Made by a program: the position numbers and the translations under genes
NCBI RefSeq assembly: GCF_014903745.1
Contig: NZ_JACVXA010000041.1
Span: forward strand, 1 to 45,308
DNA length: 45,308 bases
Source of the DNA: Mangrovicoccus algicola
Lineage (GTDB): Bacteria; Pseudomonadota; Alphaproteobacteria; Rhodobacterales; Rhodobacteraceae
Direction of reading: 5' to 3'
Notes under the pieces: model-generated
What the model saw: the letters and a program-made list of their open reading frames with translations, nothing else
The model's database searches: none
Told to the model about the DNA's origin: nothing
Shown: positions 43,151 to 45,308 of the stretch, in pieces
Position numbering within the stretch: the first letter of the stretch is position 1
Layout: every line of letters starts with the position of its first letter

Positions 43151-44169
43151 GCGGCCACCTCCGATGTGATGCGCGCCAGCGCCTGGACCTTGCCCAGGGC
43201 TGCGCCGCTGTCGATGCTTTCCGCGGCCAGCGCCGCGCCTTCCTTCAGACCGCCCGCGCGTCCGGCGATCACCAGCGCCGCGGCCGAGTTCAGCAGCACC
43301 GCGTCGCGATAGGCCGAGGCCGTCCCCTCCAGCAGCGCCCGGAAGGCCGCACCGTTCTGCGCGGGGGTGCCGCCGACGATCTCCTCGAAGGGATGGACCG
43401 GCAGTCCCGCATCCTCGGGATGGACGCGGAAACTGTTGACCGCCCCGTCCTTCAGCTCGGCCACCTCGGAGGTGCCGGTGATGGTCAGCTCGTCCGTGCC
43501 GTCCGAGCCATGGACCAGCCAGGCGCGCTCCGACCCCAGCGCGCCCAGAACCTCGGCCATGGGCCGGATCAGCGCGGCCGTGTAGGCGCCGGTCAGCTGG
43601 TACCTGACGCCCGCCGGATTGGTCAGCGGTCCCAGGACGTTGAACACGGTGCGCGTGCCCAGCTCGACCCGCGCGGGGCCGACATGCTTCATCGCCGGGT
43701 GATGCATCGGCGCCATCATGAAGGCGATGCCGCAGGCATCCAGCGCCTGCTGCACCACGGCGGGGGACACCATGACATCGACGCCCATCTGCGCCAGCGC
43801 ATCGGCGGAGCCCGATTTCGAGGACAGGTTGCGGTTGCCGTGCTTGGCCACCGCGACGCCCGCGCCCGCCACGACGAAGGCCGCCGCGGTGGAGATGTTC
43901 AGCGTCCCCTTGCCGTCGCCGCCGGTTCCCACGATGTCAATGGCGCCCGCGGGCGCCGTCACGGGGCTGCACTTGGAGCGCATCACCTGCGCGGCGGCGG
44001 CGATTTCGTCCACCGTCTCGCCGCGGGTGCGCAGCGCCATGAGGAAACCGCCGATCTGCGCCGGCGTCGCGCGGCCCTCGAACAGCGCAAGGAAGGCCGC
44101 CTGTGCCTCGTCGCGGGTCAGGGGCCCGGCCGCCGCCCTGCCGATCAGGGGTTTGATATCGTCGCTCAT
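43147..44169 (-). CDS. trpD: Anthranilate phosphoribosyltransferase
   Basis: A 340-residue enzyme that couples anthranilate to PRPP. The PRPP-binding signatures are [22 protein letters not shown] near residue 80, [22 protein letters not shown] and [37 protein letters not shown]. The N-terminal helical domain ([29 protein letters not shown]) is intact. The start overlaps the trpG stop (ATGA), so trpG-trpD-trpC are coupled. Confidence 0.96.
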   Translation of the reverse strand: MSDDIKPLIGRAAAGPLTRDEAQAAFLALFEGRATPAQIGGFLMALRTRGETVDEIAAAAQVMRSKCSPVTAPAGAIDIVGTGGDGKGTLNISTAAAFVVAGAGVAVAKHGNRNLSSKSGSADALAQMGVDVMVSPAVVQQALDACGIAFMMAPMHHPAMKHVGPARVELGTRTVFNVLGPLTNPAGVRYQLTGAYTAALIRPMAEVLGALGSERAWLVHGSDGTDELTITGTSEVAELKDGAVNSFRVHPEDAGLPVHPFEEIVGGTPAQNGAAFRALLEGTASAYRDAVLLNSAAALVIAGRAGGLKEGAALAAESIDSGAALGKVQALARITSEVAA

Positions 44170-44747
44170 GCCGGTTCCTTCAGCCCGTCGAGGAAAGTCT
44201 TGAGCATCTGGTGTCCATGCTCGCTGCGGATGCTCTCGGGGTGGAACTGCACGCCTTCCACGGCCAGGTTGCGGTGGCGCAGCCCCATGATCGTGCCATC
44301 CTCCAGCCAGGCCGTCACCTCCAGGCAGTCGGGCAGGCTGTCGCGTTCCACGATCAGCGAGTGATAGCGCGTGCCCTGCAGCGGCGAGGGCAGCCCGGCG
44401 AAGACGCCGCCGCCCGCATGGTGGATATGGCCCATCTTGCCATGCACGATCTCGCCGGCGCGCACCACCTTGCCGCCGAAGGCCTCGCCGATGGTCTGGT
44501 GGCCCAGGCAGACCCCGAAAAGCGGAATGCCCTCGCGCGCGGCGGCGCGCGTCAGATCAAGGCAGATCCCGGCCTGGGCCGGATCGCAGGGGCCGGGCGA
44601 CAGCACGATCCCCGCGGGGCGCAGCGCCAGCGCGGCCTCCACGCTCAGCGCGTCGTTGCGATGCACCTCCACCCCGGCGCCGAGTTCGCCGAAATAATGC
44701 ACCAGGTTATAGGTGAAACTGTCGTAGTTATCGATGAGCAGCAGCAT
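44166..44747 (-). CDS. trpG: Anthranilate synthase component II (glutamine amidotransferase)
   Basis: A 193-residue class I amidotransferase that supplies ammonia to TrpE. Signatures are [21 protein letters not shown] at the N-terminus, [13 protein letters not shown], the nucleophile Cys in [17 protein letters not shown] near residue 77, and the His-Glu pair in [16 protein letters not shown] near 166. GAAGGA precedes the ATG. It starts the trpG-trpD-trpC-moaC-moeA operon; trpE is not in the window. Some members double as the PabA subunit of aminodeoxychorismate synthase. Confidence 0.95.
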   Translation of the reverse strand: MLLLIDNYDSFTYNLVHYFGELGAGVEVHRNDALSVEAALALRPAGIVLSPGPCDPAQAGICLDLTRAAAREGIPLFGVCLGHQTIGEAFGGKVVRAGEIVHGKMGHIHHAGGGVFAGLPSPLQGTRYHSLIVERDSLPDCLEVTAWLEDGTIMGLRHRNLAVEGVQFHPESIRSEHGHQMLKTFLDGLKEPA

Positions 44748-44772
44748 GGCGGGTCCTTCGGTCTGGAACGCA

Positions 44773-44800
44773 GTTGCACCCTTCGGGCCATCATGGTCAA
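44773..44800 (-). promoter_or_regulatory. Candidate promoter of the trpG operon
   Basis: On the minus strand TTGACC (44800-44795), 16 bp, TGCAAC (44778-44773), about 25 bases before the trpG ATG. I see no obvious leader peptide with Trp codons in the short gap. Confidence 0.4.
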
Positions 44801-44906
44801 GGGGCGCGGGGCGGCAAGGCGGCGGGCGCGGCGCGATCCGGTCTTGTCCGCGGCAGGCAGGACTGACAGGCTGGGCAGGGCAGGCGATGGAAACGGGACG
44901 GAAAAC

Positions 44907-45308
44907 TTGGGACGGGTGACGCGGGGCGTACTGGCCGGGCTGGTCTTCGGGCTGGCGGTCGCGGCGGTTCTTCTGGCGATGGCGGCCGTGCAGATCGAGC
45001 AGGCCAAGCCCGTGCCCCCCGGTGCGGCGCCGGTGGTCCGGCAGGTCCTGCCGCCGGTCGCGCCGCAACCGGCCGCGGCGGTTGCGCCAGCTCCGCCGGG
45101 GGCAGCGCGGATCTTCCATGATGCGGGGGCCCCGTCCCGCCCGGTCCCGCCGCCGCGGCCCGTTGCCCTTTCCGCCGGAACGGCGCTGCCCGCGCTTGCC
45201 GCGCCGCCTGCGCCCGCACTGATCGATCTCAGCGCCGTTGCCCCGCCCGTGCTCCTGCGGATCGGGCCGACGGAGCGGGACGGGGCTGCCGCGCCGCCAG
45301 CCGCGGTG
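44907..45308 (+). CDS. Membrane-anchored Pro/Ala-rich protein, 3' part outside the window
   Basis: An open frame runs to the right edge, giving at least 131-134 residues. It begins with an Arg-bearing N-terminus and one strong helix ([21 protein letters not shown]), followed by a low-complexity Pro/Ala/Val-rich region ([23 protein letters not shown] ...). The start is probably TTG 44907 (GGGACGG five bases upstream) or GTG 44916; the ATG at 44887 is out of frame. The layout of one anchor and a long Pro/Ala linker is shared by several Rhodobacterales envelope proteins, for example the divergent polysaccharide deacetylase family, whose domain would lie further on. That identification is only a guess. 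It is divergent from trpG. Confidence 0.6.
   Translation, partial: MGRVTRGVLAGLVFGLAVAAVLLAMAAVQIEQAKPVPPGAAPVVRQVLPPVAPQPAAAVAPAPPGAARIFHDAGAPSRPVPPPRPVALSAGTALPALAAPPAPALIDLSAVAPPVLLRIGPTERDGAAAPPAAV

Overview
The window is high-GC chromosomal DNA from an alphaproteobacterium, most likely a Rhodobacterales member close to Paracoccus or Rhodobacter. Four things point there: the block trpG-trpD-trpC-moaC-moeA-lexA followed by comEC, gltX and gltA; ihfB-lapA-trpF just downstream of rpsA; a GTTC-N7-GTTC SOS box in front of lexA; and a CP4-like class II EPSP synthase. Nearly everything looks like vertically inherited core chromosome. I see no insertion sequence, prophage, CRISPR array or integrase.

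Layout. At 1-4000 are the 5' part of a large Pro/Ala-rich protein of the kind often mislabelled IF-2, a SIMPL-domain periplasmic protein, an O-acetylhomoserine sulfhydrylase and a bacterial pentameric ligand-gated ion channel homologue. At 4.3-8.1 kb is a sugar-phosphate operon zwf-pgl-pgi closed by a strong terminator. At 8.1-13 kb are a repeat-containing exported protein, trmB, aroA, a small unknown protein, cmk and a nitroreductase. At 13.3-16.6 kb are rpsA, ihfB, a LapA-type membrane protein and trpF. At 16.8-22.8 kb is a signalling cluster: an Xre/DUF2083 regulator, a receiver-only response regulator, a two-helix membrane protein, an SLC5-STAC-histidine kinase, and a stand-alone FliM/FliN-type protein.

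At 22.8-24.1 kb is a sulfur module (DUF442 phosphatase-like protein plus two YeeE/YedE half-permeases). At 24.3-25.7 kb hisF-hisE follow a 72-residue unknown. At 25.7-27.7 kb are a CoA-binding protein, a zinc-ribbon protein, an RNA 2'-O-methyltransferase and tRNA-Tyr. At 27.9-32.4 kb is a Pqi lipid-transport operon (two pqiA genes, a very long pqiB, pqiC). At 32.5-37.5 kb are a RluE-type pseudouridine synthase, a secreted pectate lyase, gltA and gltX. At 37.6-45.3 kb are comEC, lexA, moeA-moaC, trpC-trpD-trpG and the start of a membrane-anchored Pro/Ala-rich protein.

Working together: zwf, pgl and pgi connect glucose 6-phosphate to 6-phosphogluconate; aroA, trpF, trpC, trpD and trpG cover parts of the chorismate-to-tryptophan route, with trpA, trpB and trpE outside the window; hisF-hisE are the later histidine steps. 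The Pqi operon is envelope lipid traffic. The least explained pieces are the SLC5-kinase cluster with its FliM-like neighbour, the repeat-expanded PqiB, the ion channel and the pectate lyase with a palindrome in front of it. I found no convincing wholly new multi-gene system; those loci are the best places to look.
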